Assembly (NCBI GenBank): GCA_016899975.1
Contig: JACJJN010000028.1
Location: 1-43,456, forward strand
Origin: Lacrimispora saccharolytica
GTDB lineage: Bacteria > Bacillota > Clostridia > Lachnospirales > Lachnospiraceae
Length of the DNA stretch: 43,456 bases
Direction of reading: 5' to 3'
The notes under the pieces: model-generated
The model's input: only the letters and a program-made list of their open reading frames with translations
The model's database searches: none
What the model was told of the DNA's origin: nothing
Program-made: the position numbers and the translations under genes
Part shown: positions 43,401 to 43,456 of the stretch, piece after piece
Position numbering within the stretch: position 1 is the first letter of the stretch
How the letters are laid out: each line of letters begins with the position of its first letter

Positions 43401-43456
43401 GACACTTTTTCGGACAATTTTTAATGAATCTGATATACTAAAATCAATACGAAAGA
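43381..43456 (+). mobile_element. Left end of another insertion sequence (runs off the right edge)
   Basis: Sequence unrelated to IS21 begins here, with TGGTCTCATAAATTAAGACA as a possible IS terminus. A promoter-like pair CGGACA (43411-43416) and TATACT (43434-43439), 17 nt apart, points rightward. The transposase lies beyond the window, so the family is unknown. Confidence 0.5.

Noticed and set aside
1-43456. CRISPR array, tRNA or rRNA genes
   Set aside because: No regularly spaced direct repeats and no tRNA or rRNA signature were found by reading.

Overview
The window looks like chromosome from a Lachnospiraceae-type member of the Clostridia. This rests on gene content (a MutS2 with a C-terminal Smr domain, a VanW-domain exported protein, a DUF4080 radical SAM protein, a YhaM-type exoribonuclease, surface proteins with repeated WTYG/DG modules), strong AGGAGG ribosome binding sites and mid-range G+C. 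No tRNA, rRNA or CRISPR array was seen. Both edges are mobile DNA: the first codons of an IS3-like OrfA run off the left edge, and the right edge is the start of another insertion that cuts a decayed IS21-type element.

Layout. 1-889: remnant of a group II intron, class C-like, sitting directly behind the rlmD terminator, deleted inside its reverse transcriptase and cut at its 3' side by the IS. 968-4973 (minus): yhaM-like/rlmD translationally coupled pair, a structured repeat, and a membrane-anchored HtrA-like protein that has lost catalytic His and Asp. 5231-9781 (plus): mutS2, then an OmpR-type regulator and its histidine kinase. 9782-10154: a 373-bp nested palindrome filling exactly the gap between two convergent stop codons. 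10155-16994 (minus): a tight seven-gene operon (sugar kinase, radical SAM protein, DEDDh exonuclease, 33-aa membrane peptide, VanW protein, HypE/PurM-like protein, trmL). 17127-19376 (minus): a c-di-GMP phosphodiesterase with a degenerate GGDEF domain. 19705-21210 (plus): an LCP-family cell-wall ligase with a clear promoter. 21370-26065 (minus): M20 dipeptidase, MerR-methyltransferase fusion, then rfbA and rfbD of dTDP-rhamnose synthesis behind a MerR-style promoter.

26345-29080 (plus): a 911-aa repeat-containing surface protein. 29194-30111 (minus): a NifX-type domain fused by a His/Cys-rich linker to a SlyD-type FKBP. 30285-34131 (minus): a DUF262/DUF1524 (GmrSD-like) putative defence nuclease followed by a 74-aa coiled-coil protein and a small methyltransferase in one overlapping cluster. 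34219-38219 (minus): metallophosphoesterase, FlaR-like kinase, GNAT acetyltransferase, MBL hydrolase, a small membrane protein and a glutaredoxin-like protein. 38592-39725 (plus): an anion-permease-like transporter. 39902-40867 (minus): XRE regulator with two membrane proteins behind a promoter flanked by three similar palindromes. 41107-43400: a 68-aa orphan and the IS21 remnant.

The most unusual items are the 373-bp palindrome abutting two stop codons, the NifX-SlyD metal-linker fusion, the MerR-type palindromic promoter beside a MerR-methyltransferase, the nuclease/coiled-coil/methyltransferase cluster, and several related small palindromes (core CAGTTCAGC) in four intergenic gaps. All functional statements are inferred from sequence motifs; no database search was run.
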